DNA from: Actinomycetes bacterium
GTDB taxonomy: Bacteria; Actinomycetota; Actinomycetes; Actinomycetales; Cellulomonadaceae
Direction of reading: 5' to 3'
NCBI GenBank assembly: GCA_021778635.1
Contig: JAJYCD010000011.1
Span: 1-56,362 of the forward strand
DNA length: 56,362 nucleotides
The position numbers and the translations under genes are program-made. This document shows, one piece after another, positions 33,730 to 43,797 of this stretch (positions are counted from its first letter, which is position 1; the number at the start of each line of letters is the position of its first letter). The notes under the pieces are model-generated. The model was not told the DNA's origin and did not search any database. It saw only the letters and a list, made by a program, of their open reading frames with translations.

Positions 33730-35187
33730 TCACTCGGGGATGAGGAACCAGAGCGGACGCGCCTTGGCCTTGTAGATGAACAGGTAGTGCAGGATCGCCT
33801 TGATCCAGTGACCGGCCAGGCCGATCTCGCCGGACGTGCCGCGGGGGTCGCGGCCGGTGGCGGGGAACGCCTCGCGGTCCGGCACGACGGGGTACATCGT
33901 CATCGCTGCGGCCGTCCCCTGCGTGAACCCGGTGCCGGCCGACGCGACGCAGGCCGCACCCATGTGCGCCATCGACGCGTGGTGGGCCGGCGCCTGCTGG
34001 CCCTGGGTGATCCGGTCGCGGATCGTGGAGGCGACGGCGCGGGCGGTGATCCCGGCCGGCATCCCGGTGCGTGGCGGCGCCGGCGCGATGACGGTGCCGT
34101 TCGGGCTCTTCCGCGGCACGGAGATGCCGTGCGGCGGGGCGAACGCGATGCCCGGGGCGAAGATGTTCGGATAGGCGGCCGACTCGTACGTGCTCGGCCA
34201 GTCCTTCGCGCTCCACTCCTCGTACGGCCTTGCGGTGTAGTCCGCATCGACCTTGAGGAACCCGTTCGGCGCGAACATCCGACTCGTGATGTCGTTGCCG
34301 TCGCGGTCGTACGCCGTCAGGTCGGCGCCCCGGAACGGGGGCAGCAGCATCGCGAAGTCGAACGGCAGCTCGTGCTCGGATCCGTCGAGCTGCTCGTAGT
34401 GGATGACGCCGGGCTCGACCTTCTGCACGTGGGCGCGGACGATCGCCTTGACGTCGCGCTCGCGGAACAGGGACTCGGTCCAGGTCCGGCTCGAGGTCGT
34501 GAAGCCGCGCTCGGTGAAGGTCAGCCCACCGACCCCGAAGTCGCCGAGCTCGTACTCGTTGCTGAGGTAGACCACCTCGGCCTTGTCGCGCACGCCGGCC
34601 GCGCGCAGCTCGTGCTCGACGTTGAACGTGTACTCGAAGGCCGCGCCCTCGCACGTGCAGGTGCCGTGGCCGGTGCCGATCACGAGCCGCTGCGGCTCCC
34701 CGGCACGTAGCTTCGCGATCACCGCCTTGAGCTCGCCGGCAGTGTGCTCGGCGTGCGAGTCGGTGCAGACCGAGAGCGAGTTGCCGTCCGGTCCGAGGCC
34801 GGGCGTCGCGGCGAAGTTGAGGCGGGGGCCCGTGGCGTTGACCAGGTAGTCGTAGGTGAGGCGGCTCGTCTCGCCCGCGGTGTCGGGGGCCGTGGAGCGG
34901 ATCTCGACGGCGGGCGTCGGGTCGTCGGCGGTGCCCTCGGGGAACAGGGTGGTGGCGAGGGCCTGGTGGAACGTGATGCCCTTCCGCCGGTACACGGGGG
35001 CGAGCGGGAAGGTGACCTGGCTGCGGGTCATCCGGCCGACGCCGACCCAGATGTTCGACGGGATCCAGTTCCACTTGGAGTTCGGTGACACGACCACGAC
35101 CTCGTGCTCACGTCCCAGCCACCGTCGTAGATGCAGGGCTGCCGTGTGACCCGCCACGCCGGCTCCCAGGATGACCACTCGTGCCAC
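33730..35187 (-). CDS. sulfide:quinone oxidoreductase-like FAD enzyme
   Basis: 485 residues. FAD motif GAGVAGHTAALHL is at 8-20. NWIPSNIWVGVG (40-51) and ATGPRLNFAATPG resemble sulfide:quinone reductases. Cysteines sit at expected redox positions: Cys141 in SVCTDSHA, Cys177/Cys179 in GTCTCEGAA and Cys413 in GAACVAS. The C-terminal segment (KAILHYLFIYKAKARPLWFL) is hydrophobic and basic, suited to membrane binding. It should oxidise sulfide to polysulfide or persulfide with reduction of menaquinone. GTG 35187 has GAGGAGG upstream. A perfect CsoR/CstR-type operator lies 83 bp upstream, consistent with persulfide-sensing control. Confidence 0.83.
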   Translation of the reverse strand: MARVVILGAGVAGHTAALHLRRWLGREHEVVVVSPNSKWNWIPSNIWVGVGRMTRSQVTFPLAPVYRRKGITFHQALATTLFPEGTADDPTPAVEIRSTAPDTAGETSRLTYDYLVNATGPRLNFAATPGLGPDGNSLSVCTDSHAEHTAGELKAVIAKLRAGEPQRLVIGTGHGTCTCEGAAFEYTFNVEHELRAAGVRDKAEVVYLSNEYELGDFGVGGLTFTERGFTTSSRTWTESLFRERDVKAIVRAHVQKVEPGVIHYEQLDGSEHELPFDFAMLLPPFRGADLTAYDRDGNDITSRMFAPNGFLKVDADYTARPYEEWSAKDWPSTYESAAYPNIFAPGIAFAPPHGISVPRKSPNGTVIAPAPPRTGMPAGITARAVASTIRDRITQGQQAPAHHASMAHMGAACVASAGTGFTQGTAAAMTMYPVVPDREAFPATGRDPRGTSGEIGLAGHWIKAILHYLFIYKAKARPLWFLIPE

Positions 35188-35269
35188 AGGTGCACCTCCT
35201 CGTCCTACCGCGGCAGTGTCCCACGCCCGCGGCCCGGCCGCGCCCCGTTGCGCGAACTCTCACCCAGGA

Positions 35270-35283
35270 TACCCCCGGGGGTA
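35270..35283. promoter_or_regulatory. CsoR/CstR-type operator upstream of the SQR-like gene
   Basis: TACCCCCGGGGGTA is a perfect 14-bp palindrome within GGATACCCCCGGGGGTAATA. C-tract/G-tract palindromes flanked by AT/TA are typical of CsoR-family repressors. It is the only clear regulatory element in the 35188-35475 gap besides the repeat below. Confidence 0.65.
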
Positions 35284-35420
35284 ATACGCGACGACCACCG
35301 ACCGGGGTCAGCGGTCGGTGGTCGTCCTCGCAGGCGTGGGTGCGCTCCTCCCGGGCAGGAGTGCGCGTCGGCCATGGTCGGTACTCGGCAGTACTGGCAG
35401 TACGTGGCAATTCTCGGCAG

Positions 35421-35460
35421 TGCTCGTGGGTGCTCGTGGGTGCTCGTGGGTGCTCGGGGG
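35421..35460. repeat. 10-bp tandem repeat TGCTCGTGGG x4
   Basis: Three exact copies of TGCTCGTGGG are followed by TGCTCGGGGG. Looser copies of GGTACTCGGCAG-type sequence extend upstream to about 35380. The array lies just after the sdhB stop (minus strand). Confidence 0.85.
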
Positions 35461-35475
35461 TACCCGTCGGTACCC

Positions 35476-36221
35476 TCAGTGCCGCCGACTCGGCGTCATC
35501 GACCGGCGCAGGTCGAAGTTGAGCTGCGAGATCGTCTCGAGCGGGACCCCGGCCGGGCACACCGCGGCGCACTCGCCGATGTTGGTGCATCCGCCGAAAC
35601 CCTCGGCATCCTGCTGGTCGAGCATCGACACGACGCGCGCCGCGCGCTCCGGCTGCCCCTGCGGCAGAGCACCCAGGTGGGTGATCTTCGCCGCCGTGAA
35701 CAGCATCGCCGAGGCGTTCGGGCACGCCGCCACGCATGCCCCGCAGCCGATGCAGGCCGCGGCCTCGAACGCACGGTCGGCGTCGACCTTCGGCACCGGG
35801 GTCGCGTGCGCCTCGGGCGCGGCGCCGGTGTTGACGCTGACGAACCCGCCCGCCGCGATGATCCGGTCGAACGCGCCACGGTTGACGACCAGGTCCTTGA
35901 TGACCGGGAACGGGTCGGCGCGCCACGGCTCGACCGTGATCGTGTCGCCGTCGGCGAAGGACCGCATGTGGAGCTGGCAGGTGGTGGTGCGCTGCGGTCC
36001 GTGCGCGACCCCGTCGATGACCACGCCGCAGGACCCGCAGATCCCCTCACGGCAGTCGTGGTCGAACGCCACCGGCTCCTCGCCCTTCGCGGTGAGGTCC
36101 TCGTTGAGCACGTCGAGCATCTCCAGGAAGGACATGTCCGCGGAGACGCCGTCACGCTCGTAGGTGACCAGGCGCCCGGGGTTCTCGGCGTTCTTCTGGC
36201 GCCAGATCTTGAGCGTGATCT

Positions 36222-36225
<4 letters not shown>
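35476..36225 (-). CDS. sdhB: succinate dehydrogenase / fumarate reductase iron-sulfur subunit
   Basis: 249 residues. The plant-ferredoxin N-terminal domain has [15 protein letters not shown] and a fourth Cys in TTTCQL ([2Fe-2S]). The C-terminal domain has [12 protein letters not shown] ([4Fe-4S]) and [14 protein letters not shown] (the remaining cluster). It relays electrons from SdhA to the membrane quinone site. It starts at GTG 36225 inside the end of sdhA (4-bp overlap). This is the ordinary SdhB of the window, unlike the GlpA-fused copy at 27.6 kb. Confidence 0.95.
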
Positions 36226-38177
<1,952 letters not shown>

Positions 38178-38213
38178 CGGTGCATCTCCTCGCATCTCCT
38201 CACCTGCACGCAT

Positions 38214-38909
38214 TCACTTCACCAGTCCGAAGAGGATCGCGACGGGTGGCGCCAGGAAGCCCACCACGATGACCAGGGCGACCACCAGCGCGGTCCGCTT
38301 GATCGGCACCTCGCGGGACCGCGTCGACCACCCGAGCGTCTGCACCGCGCTCCAGATCCCGTGCCGCAGGTGCATCCCCAGGGCGAGCATCGCCAGCGCG
38401 TACACCAGCACGACGTACCAGACCTGGAACGCCGCGACGAGCCGCTGGTACGGGCTGTCGAAGCTGCCGCCGACCTGGATGGTCCCGGTGGTGAACTGCA
38501 GCAGGTGGAAGATCACGAACAGCAGGATCGTGAGGCCGCCCCACCGCATCGTGCGCGAGGACAGCGTCGCCTGGACCGGCTTGAACGCGACGTACGGGGT
38601 CGAGCGCGCGCGGTGCGCCCGCTGCCACAGCACCACCGCGGCCCACACGTGCAGCACGACCGAGACGATCAGGACGACGCCCATGATCCACAGGAACCCG
38701 GAGCGCGGCAGGATCGGCTCGCCGAGCGTGCGCAGGTGCTCGGCGTAGCCGTCATAGGCGGCCTGACCTGCGAACGCCTTGAGGTTCCCGTAGCTGTGCG
38801 CCAGCAGGAAGAGCAGGAACAGCACGCCGGTGGTCGCCATGACCACCTTCAAGCCGACGCTGGTCCGACCGGCCGGTCGTGTCTTCCGGTCCTGGGTCGC
38901 GATGGCCAC
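38214..38909 (-). CDS. sdhC: succinate dehydrogenase cytochrome b subunit (single-polypeptide, type B)
   Basis: 231 residues with five hydrophobic helices and conserved histidines in FLLAHSYGNLKAF, LHVWAAVVLW, FHLLQFTTGT and MHLRHGIWSAVQTLG, suited to two haems b. It anchors SdhAB and passes electrons to or from menaquinone. The start is taken as GTG 38909, with GGAGG a few bases upstream. The region upstream to 39139 holds the promoter and a DosR-box-like palindrome. Confidence 0.93.
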   Translation of the reverse strand: MAIATQDRKTRPAGRTSVGLKVVMATTGVLFLLFLLAHSYGNLKAFAGQAAYDGYAEHLRTLGEPILPRSGFLWIMGVVLIVSVVLHVWAAVVLWQRAHRARSTPYVAFKPVQATLSSRTMRWGGLTILLFVIFHLLQFTTGTIQVGGSFDSPYQRLVAAFQVWYVVLVYALAMLALGMHLRHGIWSAVQTLGWSTRSREVPIKRTALVVALVIVVGFLAPPVAILFGLVK

Positions 38910-39050
38910 CTTGCCTCCTCGTCGAGGGTGAGAGAACTGACCGACGACGATCCACGACCACCCTGCGGAGTCACCGCACCAGGATCTTCTGCCGCCGGCA
39001 GTGCATCGTCCCACCGGAGCGCGATCCGTCAAACTCACGCCACACCTCAA

Positions 39051-39064
39051 GGGCCCTTTGTCCC
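39051..39064. promoter_or_regulatory. DosR/DevR-box-like element upstream of sdhC and the lipoprotein gene
   Basis: GGGCCCTTTGTCCC followed by GAT matches 11 of 14 positions of the DosR/DevR box form GGGACTWWAGTCCC. It lies about 140 bp upstream of sdhC on one side and 76 bp upstream of the lipoprotein GTG on the other. AAGGGCCCTT is also self-complementary. Confidence 0.35.
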
Positions 39065-39139
39065 GATCGGGCGGCGATGTGACGAACGACAACGCGCGGC
39101 TAACCTCGCATGGAGACACATCGAGAGGAGACTCCACCG

Positions 39140-39814
39140 GTGAGAGCATCCCAGCACCGCCGTCGCCCGATCGTCGCCGCCGCGCTCCGGACGGGCCTCG
39201 TCGCGGGCATCACGGTCACCCTCGCCGGCTGCACGACAGCGGGAAGCAGTGGCGGGGCGACCAGCAGCACGCCGGCGCCCTCCGCGTCCTCGACACCGAC
39301 GTCCCCCGCGGCGCCGACGCCCTCTGCTCCTGGCGCGTCGGCAAGCACGACGGCCGGCAGCCCGGGCGTCCCGCCGTGCGCCACCGCCGCTCTCACGGGC
39401 GCGGTCGACCTCACGGCGTCCGGCGGGGCGGCCGGAAGCACCTTCTACCCCCTCGACCTCACCAACACGTCCGCCGACACCTGCTCCCTGGAGGGTTACC
39501 CGGGCGTCTCGTTCGTCACCGGGCCCGCCGGCACCCAGATCGGCGATCCCGCACGACGCGACCCCGTCGCGACACCCGCCACCGTCACGCTCGATGCCGG
39601 GCAGGTCGCCCACGCGATGCTCCAGGTCGCCGCGGCAGGCAACTACGACCCGTCCCAGTGCATGCCGGTCGTTGCCCACTACCTCCGCATCTATCCGCCG
39701 GGCCAGACCACCGCTCTCGTCGTGCCGTTCACGACGCAGGCGTGCTCGGCCGCCCTCCCGGCGAGCGCCGGCGGCCAGCTGGGCGTCACCGTCATGCAGC
39801 CCGGCGCGAGCTGA
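39140..39814 (+). CDS. lipoprotein with DUF4232-like domain
   Basis: 224 residues. A signal peptide and lipobox (TLAGC, Cys31) are followed by a Ser/Thr/Ala/Pro linker (about 35-80), then a beta-sandwich of the DUF4232 kind: CATAALTGAV, YPLDLTNTSADTCSLEGYPG, a late Cys pair (QCMPV and QACSAAL) and a C-terminal strand. Such proteins sit on the outer face of the membrane; function is unknown. GTG 39140 is chosen because GAGAGGAG lies 9 bases upstream; the earlier ATG at 39110 would put that ribosome site inside the gene. Confidence 0.78.
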   Translation: MRASQHRRRPIVAAALRTGLVAGITVTLAGCTTAGSSGGATSSTPAPSASSTPTSPAAPTPSAPGASASTTAGSPGVPPCATAALTGAVDLTASGGAAGSTFYPLDLTNTSADTCSLEGYPGVSFVTGPAGTQIGDPARRDPVATPATVTLDAGQVAHAMLQVAAAGNYDPSQCMPVVAHYLRIYPPGQTTALVVPFTTQACSAALPASAGGQLGVTVMQPGAS

Positions 39815-39873
39815 GCCGGCGGGTTCTCACGGCGGTCCTCGGCGTGCGGCGGTCACGGTGCCATCCGGCCACG

Positions 39874-40239
39874 TCAGCGACCCATCAGCCACAACCCGGC
39901 CAGCGAGCCCGCGAGGCTGACCACGAGCATCCCGCCCGCATGCACCACGCCCGCCCATGGCCGACCGGCACGAACCAGACGCGCGCCCTCCACGCTCGCG
40001 GTGCTGAACGTCGAGTAGCCCCCGAGGAACCCGGTGCCGAGCACCGCCTTGAGCTCGGTGCTCCCCGAGCCGGACATGACCCACCCGACCAGCAGACCCA
40101 GGGCGAGCGACGCGGTCACGTTGATCACCACCGTACCGAGAGGGAACGACAGCCGGTTGTGCCGGGCGATCACGGAGTCCAGCAAGAACCGGGACCCGGA
40201 ACCCAGTCCGCCCGCGAGGGCCACGACGAGCGGGATCAC
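39874..40239 (-). CDS. crcB: fluoride ion channel CrcB/FluC, copy 1
   Basis: 121 residues with four hydrophobic helices. Diagnostic elements are GSRFLLDS, FPLGTVVINVTASLALGLL and GFLGGYSTFSTASVE, where the Phe/Ser-rich motif lines the fluoride pore. It exports fluoride passively and protects enolase and phosphatases. GTG 40239 overlaps the upstream crcB stop by 4 bp. Tandem unequal copies usually assemble as antiparallel heterodimers. No fluoride riboswitch was recognised upstream. Confidence 0.92.
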   Translation of the reverse strand: MIPLVVALAGGLGSGSRFLLDSVIARHNRLSFPLGTVVINVTASLALGLLVGWVMSGSGSTELKAVLGTGFLGGYSTFSTASVEGARLVRAGRPWAGVVHAGGMLVVSLAGSLAGLWLMGR

Positions 40240-40709
40240 CGGTCACCGTCCGCGCGCGTGGCCGTCGTCGCCGGCGTGACCGCCGCGCCGACCACGAAGC
40301 CTGCGGTCGCACTCAGCAGACCGACCACCAGGCTGACGACCGCGTAGACGACGCCGGTTCCGGCGTGCCCGTCCCGCACGAGGAGCGCGGTCTCGACGAT
40401 GAAGCTGCTGTAGGTCGTGAACCCGCCCAGCACCCCCGTGCCGAGCCCCACCCGCACGGCTCGCCGCCAACCTGCGTCCCGCCCGGTACGCGACAGGACC
40501 TCGAGCAGCGCCCCGAGCACGAAGGATCCGACCACGTTGATGACGAACGTCGTCCACGGCCAGCCTCCCGCAGGTGCGGCGAAGGCGCCCTCGAGCTGGG
40601 CGCGCAGCGCGGTGCCGAGCATGCCGCCGAGGACGACCAGCCCCGTCAGGCGTGGCAGGTGGCGCGACGTCGGGCGCGTCGGCGTCGACCGTCCGGCCGC
40701 CGCGGTCAC
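40236..40709 (-). CDS. crcB: fluoride ion channel CrcB/FluC, copy 2
   Basis: 157 residues: a short basic cytoplasmic N-terminus followed by the four-helix CrcB core. LGTALRAQLE, WTTFVINVVGSFVLGALLEV and LGGFTTYSSFIVETALL are the family landmarks. The C-terminus is a little longer than in copy 1. It likely pairs with copy 1. The start GTG overlaps the usp stop (GTGA); a GTG four codons upstream is also possible, because the ribosome site GGGAGG is very close to the chosen codon. Confidence 0.9.
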   Translation of the reverse strand: MTAAAGRSTPTRPTSRHLPRLTGLVVLGGMLGTALRAQLEGAFAAPAGGWPWTTFVINVVGSFVLGALLEVLSRTGRDAGWRRAVRVGLGTGVLGGFTTYSSFIVETALLVRDGHAGTGVVYAVVSLVVGLLSATAGFVVGAAVTPATTATRADGDR

Positions 40710-41254
40710 TCCTCCCACGGCGTGCGTGCCTTCCAGTCGACGACGCTCAGCGGCACGGTCAGGACGGGTCGGTGCTGGTGGTGGGTCAGCTGCAGCGCGA
40801 CGGAGCCGTTGAGGAACTCGTGCATGCGCGCACCGTGACCCGGCACGCGCGTCCCGACGACGATCACGGCCGCATCCACCGCTCGAGCGAGGTGGGTGAG
40901 CGAGCGATCGGGCCGTCCGGCCAGGTAGCGGAGCTCCCAGTGCACGTCGGACCCGGCGAGGACCTCGGTGAGGAAGGCCGTCAGCTCGCGCTCGGTGTCC
41001 CGCCACGTGTCGTCGACGCCGTCCGGGTCGATCGCGAGGTGCCGGACGGTCCCGTCGGCGTACTCCTCCGCCACGAACCGCGAGGTGTCGACGTACGCGC
41101 AGTAGAGCGTGGGGGCACCCATCGAGCGGGCGAGCGATGCCGCCGTCAGCGGGACGAGCTCGGGCTGGCCGGGGACGACGCCGACGACCGCCGGGTGGCC
41201 CGCGAAGTCGACCATCCGCGAGGGACTGGGTTGGGGGGCGTGCGAGGCGGGCAT
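40706..41254 (-). CDS. universal stress protein (UspA) family
   Basis: 182 residues. A single Usp domain has PAVVGVVPGQPELVPLTAAS (first strand and helix) and the ATP-loop region VIVVGTRVPGHGARMHEFLN followed by GSV, close to the G-x2-G-x9-GS motif of ATP-binding Usps. It heads an overlapping operon with the two crcB genes and is divergent from kup. ATG 41254 is supported by AGAAGGG 7 bases upstream. It may act in stress or ion-imbalance adaptation; the precise role is unknown. Confidence 0.85.
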   Translation of the reverse strand: MPASHAPQPSPSRMVDFAGHPAVVGVVPGQPELVPLTAASLARSMGAPTLYCAYVDTSRFVAEEYADGTVRHLAIDPDGVDDTWRDTERELTAFLTEVLAGSDVHWELRYLAGRPDRSLTHLARAVDAAVIVVGTRVPGHGARMHEFLNGSVALQLTHHQHRPVLTVPLSVVDWKARTPWEE

Positions 41255-41515
41255 GATCGACCCTTCTACGCGGCAGGGCCCGTCGCGCTCGACGGGTCGA
41301 CGAGAACCGGATGCTGCAGGACCCGTCAGCACCCATCAGCCTGGCGGCGGTTCGGGCTCACGCCCCGGCGGGGTCCATCACCCGCACGGATTCTAGCGGG
41401 CGCGGACCGGACCGCCCGGGGGGTGGCGCGACGGGCGTCGAACCGGGCCGCTCCGGTCCGGCAGCGCGGCACGCTGCCACCCCGGGGCGCCGCGCGCATG
41501 TGTCACGATGCCCCC

Positions 41516-43720
41516 GTGAGCAGCACAGAGCCGTCCCCCGAGCCCGGCAGAGCGACGCCCGGGCGCACGGCGGCATCGGTTCCTGAGTCGGCACCATCAC
41601 CTCCGTCGACGCCGGCGCCTGCGTCGGCACCGGCTCACGAGGCAACGCCCGCCCCACAGGCAGCACCCGCCCCCGAAGCGACGCCCGCCCTCCAGGCGTC
41701 ACCCGCCCCCGAAGCGACGCCCGCCCCACAGGCAGCACCCGCCCCCGAGGCAGCTCCGGCCGCCGAGCCGAGACCGGTGTCCCACGCCGCTCCGACCACC
41801 GCCTCGACGGTCCCGGACGGACGCCGCACGACCCCGGGCGCCCGGCACGGCGCGCGGGTCGCGCTGGCGGTCGGTGCCCTCGGGGTCGTCTTCGGGGACA
41901 TCGGCACGAGCCCGCTCTACGCGCTGCAGACGGTGTTCTCCATCGATCACAACAGCGTCATGCCTACTGCTGTGGACGTCTTCGGCGTCATCTCGATGGT
42001 CTTCTGGTCGATCACGATCATCGTCTCGGTCAAGTACGTCGCGCTGATGATGCGGGCGGACAACGACGGTGAGGGCGGCATCCTGGCCCTCGTCGCCCTG
42101 CTGCGTGAGAAGCTCGCCGACCGACGCCGGCTCGCCGTCGCCCTGGTCCTCGGGATGCTCGGCGCGGCGTTGTTCTACGGCGACAGCGTCATCACGCCGG
42201 CCATCTCGGTCATGTCGGCGTTCGAGGGCCTCGTCGTCGTCAATCCGTCGTTCGAGCACCTCGTGCTGCCGCTCGCCGTCGTCGTCCTGACGGTGCTGTT
42301 CGTGGTCCAGCGCTGGGGCACCGAGGCGGTCGGCAGGGCGTTCGGGCCGGTCATGGGCCTGTGGTTCGTCGGCCTGGCGATCCTCGGGGTGCCGCACATC
42401 GTGCGCAACCCGGAGATCCTCCGCGCCCTCTCGCCCACGTACGCGATCGCGTTCGTCGTCGAGCACCCGTTCACCGCCTTCATCGCCATGGGCGCCGTCG
42501 TGCTGACGATCACCGGGGCCGAGGCGCTCTACGCCGACATGGGTCACTTCGGCGCCGGGGCGATCCGGAGGTCGTGGTTCGCGGTCGTGTTCCCGGCGCT
42601 CGCCCTGAACTACGTGGGGCAGGGCGCGATGATCCTGCGCGACCCTACGACGGTCGCCAACCCGTTCTTCCGCATGGCGCCCTCCTGGGCGACGCTGCCC
42701 CTGGTCTTCCTCGCGGCGCTCGCCACGGTCATCGCGTCCCAGGCGGTGATCTCCGGGGCGTACTCGGTGTCGCGTCAGGCGGTCCGCCTCGGCCTGTTCC
42801 CCCGCCTGTCCGTCAAGCAGACGTCACGGGAGGAGGGCGGCCAGATCTACCTGCCGGTCGTCAACTGGATCCTGTACTTCGGCGTGCTCGTGCTCATCGC
42901 GGTGTTCCGGAGCTCGAGCCGGCTCGCGACCGCGTACGGGCTCGCCGTCACCGGGACCCTGTTCCTGACGAGCCTGCTCTTCCTGCTGCTCGCGCTGCGG
43001 GTATGGCACTGGGCGCGCTGGAAGATCGTGCTGTACAGCGTCGTCATCGGCGGGCTCGAGCTGACGTTCTTCGGCGCGAACCTCACGAAGGTCGTCAGCG
43101 GCGGATGGCTCCCGCTCCTGATCGCCGCCATCGTCGTCACCCTCATGACGAGCTGGCGCAAGGGTGCCGACGTGCTGTTCCGTCGTCGCGCCGAGCTGGA
43201 GGGCCCCCTCGACGAGTTCGTGGCGATGATCCACGAGACGCAGGTACCCCGGGTGCCCGGGCTGGCGGTGTTCCCGCACCCCAACAAGACCACGACGCCC
43301 CTCGCGCTGCGCTCGCACGTCGAGTTCAACCGCGTGCTCCACGAGCACGTCGTGATCGTGCAGATCATCAACGAGAACGTGCCGCACATCCGGCACGTCG
43401 ACCGGGTCGTCGTCGATGACCTCGGCCACGCCGACGACGGGATCGTGCACGTCAGCGTCCGGGTCGGGTTCAACGACAGCCAGGACATCCCGCGCGGGCT
43501 CGCCCTCGCGATCGGCTCGAGCCCGGAGCTCGACATGGACGTCGACGACGCGCGCTACTACCTGTCGCTCCTCACCGTGCACGCAGCGGGCACCGCTCGG
43601 GCCAAGGACTGGCGCGCGCGGCTGTTCGTCTGGATGGCTCACAACGCCGCGAGCCGCACCGAGGTGTTCCACCTGCCGCCGGAGCGCACCGTGATCATGG
43701 GCGCGAACCTCGACGTCTAG
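41516..43720 (+). CDS. kup: potassium uptake protein Kup (KUP/HAK/KT family)
   Basis: 734 residues. An unusual Pro/Ala/Glu-rich cytoplasmic N-terminus (1-115, with a 12-residue repeat EATPAPQAAPAP) precedes the conserved KUP core. Its signature is GALGVVFGDIGTSPLYALQT, and AFFYGDS-like GAALFYGDSVITPAISVMSA follows. About 12 transmembrane helices lead to a C-terminal cytoplasmic domain ending at PPERTVIMGANLDV. It imports K+ coupled to protons. GTG 41516 is the likely start; ATG 41498 is also in frame. The 41255-41515 spacer shows no clear c-di-AMP riboswitch. Confidence 0.93.
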   Translation: MSSTEPSPEPGRATPGRTAASVPESAPSPPSTPAPASAPAHEATPAPQAAPAPEATPALQASPAPEATPAPQAAPAPEAAPAAEPRPVSHAAPTTASTVPDGRRTTPGARHGARVALAVGALGVVFGDIGTSPLYALQTVFSIDHNSVMPTAVDVFGVISMVFWSITIIVSVKYVALMMRADNDGEGGILALVALLREKLADRRRLAVALVLGMLGAALFYGDSVITPAISVMSAFEGLVVVNPSFEHLVLPLAVVVLTVLFVVQRWGTEAVGRAFGPVMGLWFVGLAILGVPHIVRNPEILRALSPTYAIAFVVEHPFTAFIAMGAVVLTITGAEALYADMGHFGAGAIRRSWFAVVFPALALNYVGQGAMILRDPTTVANPFFRMAPSWATLPLVFLAALATVIASQAVISGAYSVSRQAVRLGLFPRLSVKQTSREEGGQIYLPVVNWILYFGVLVLIAVFRSSSRLATAYGLAVTGTLFLTSLLFLLLALRVWHWARWKIVLYSVVIGGLELTFFGANLTKVVSGGWLPLLIAAIVVTLMTSWRKGADVLFRRRAELEGPLDEFVAMIHETQVPRVPGLAVFPHPNKTTTPLALRSHVEFNRVLHEHVVIVQIINENVPHIRHVDRVVVDDLGHADDGIVHVSVRVGFNDSQDIPRGLALAIGSSPELDMDVDDARYYLSLLTVHAAGTARAKDWRARLFVWMAHNAASRTEVFHLPPERTVIMGANLDV
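41639..41746. repeat. 36-bp tandem repeat in the kup N-terminal coding region
   Basis: Three adjacent 36-bp units (41639-41674, 41675-41710, 41711-41746) encode EATPAPQAAPAP, EATPALQASPAP and EATPAPQAAPAP. The first and third are nearly identical in DNA. Confidence 0.9.
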
Positions 43721-43730
43721 GTGCGCTGCC

Positions 43731-43747
43731 TCGTGCCGGGAGCACGA
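43731..43747. terminator. small hairpin after kup
   Basis: TCGTGC, a CGGGA loop, then GCACGA form a perfect 6-bp stem 10 bases after the kup stop. There is no U-tract; a weak terminator candidate. Confidence 0.35.
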
Positions 43748-43797
43748 CGGCGGGAGCCTGCGACGGCGCTGCCGCCCACCGCGATTAGTGTGCAGAG

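Noticed and set aside
35421-35460. CRISPR-like or REP element
   Set aside because: Short head-to-tail decamers without dyad symmetry or spacers; simple tandem repeat.
40706-41254. Fluoride riboswitch for the crcB genes
   Set aside because: The crcB genes overlap upstream coding sequence, and no crcB-motif pseudoknot was visible before usp.
41255-41515. c-di-AMP (ydaO) riboswitch before kup
   Set aside because: The spacer is GC-rich, but I could not find the conserved ydaO core elements.
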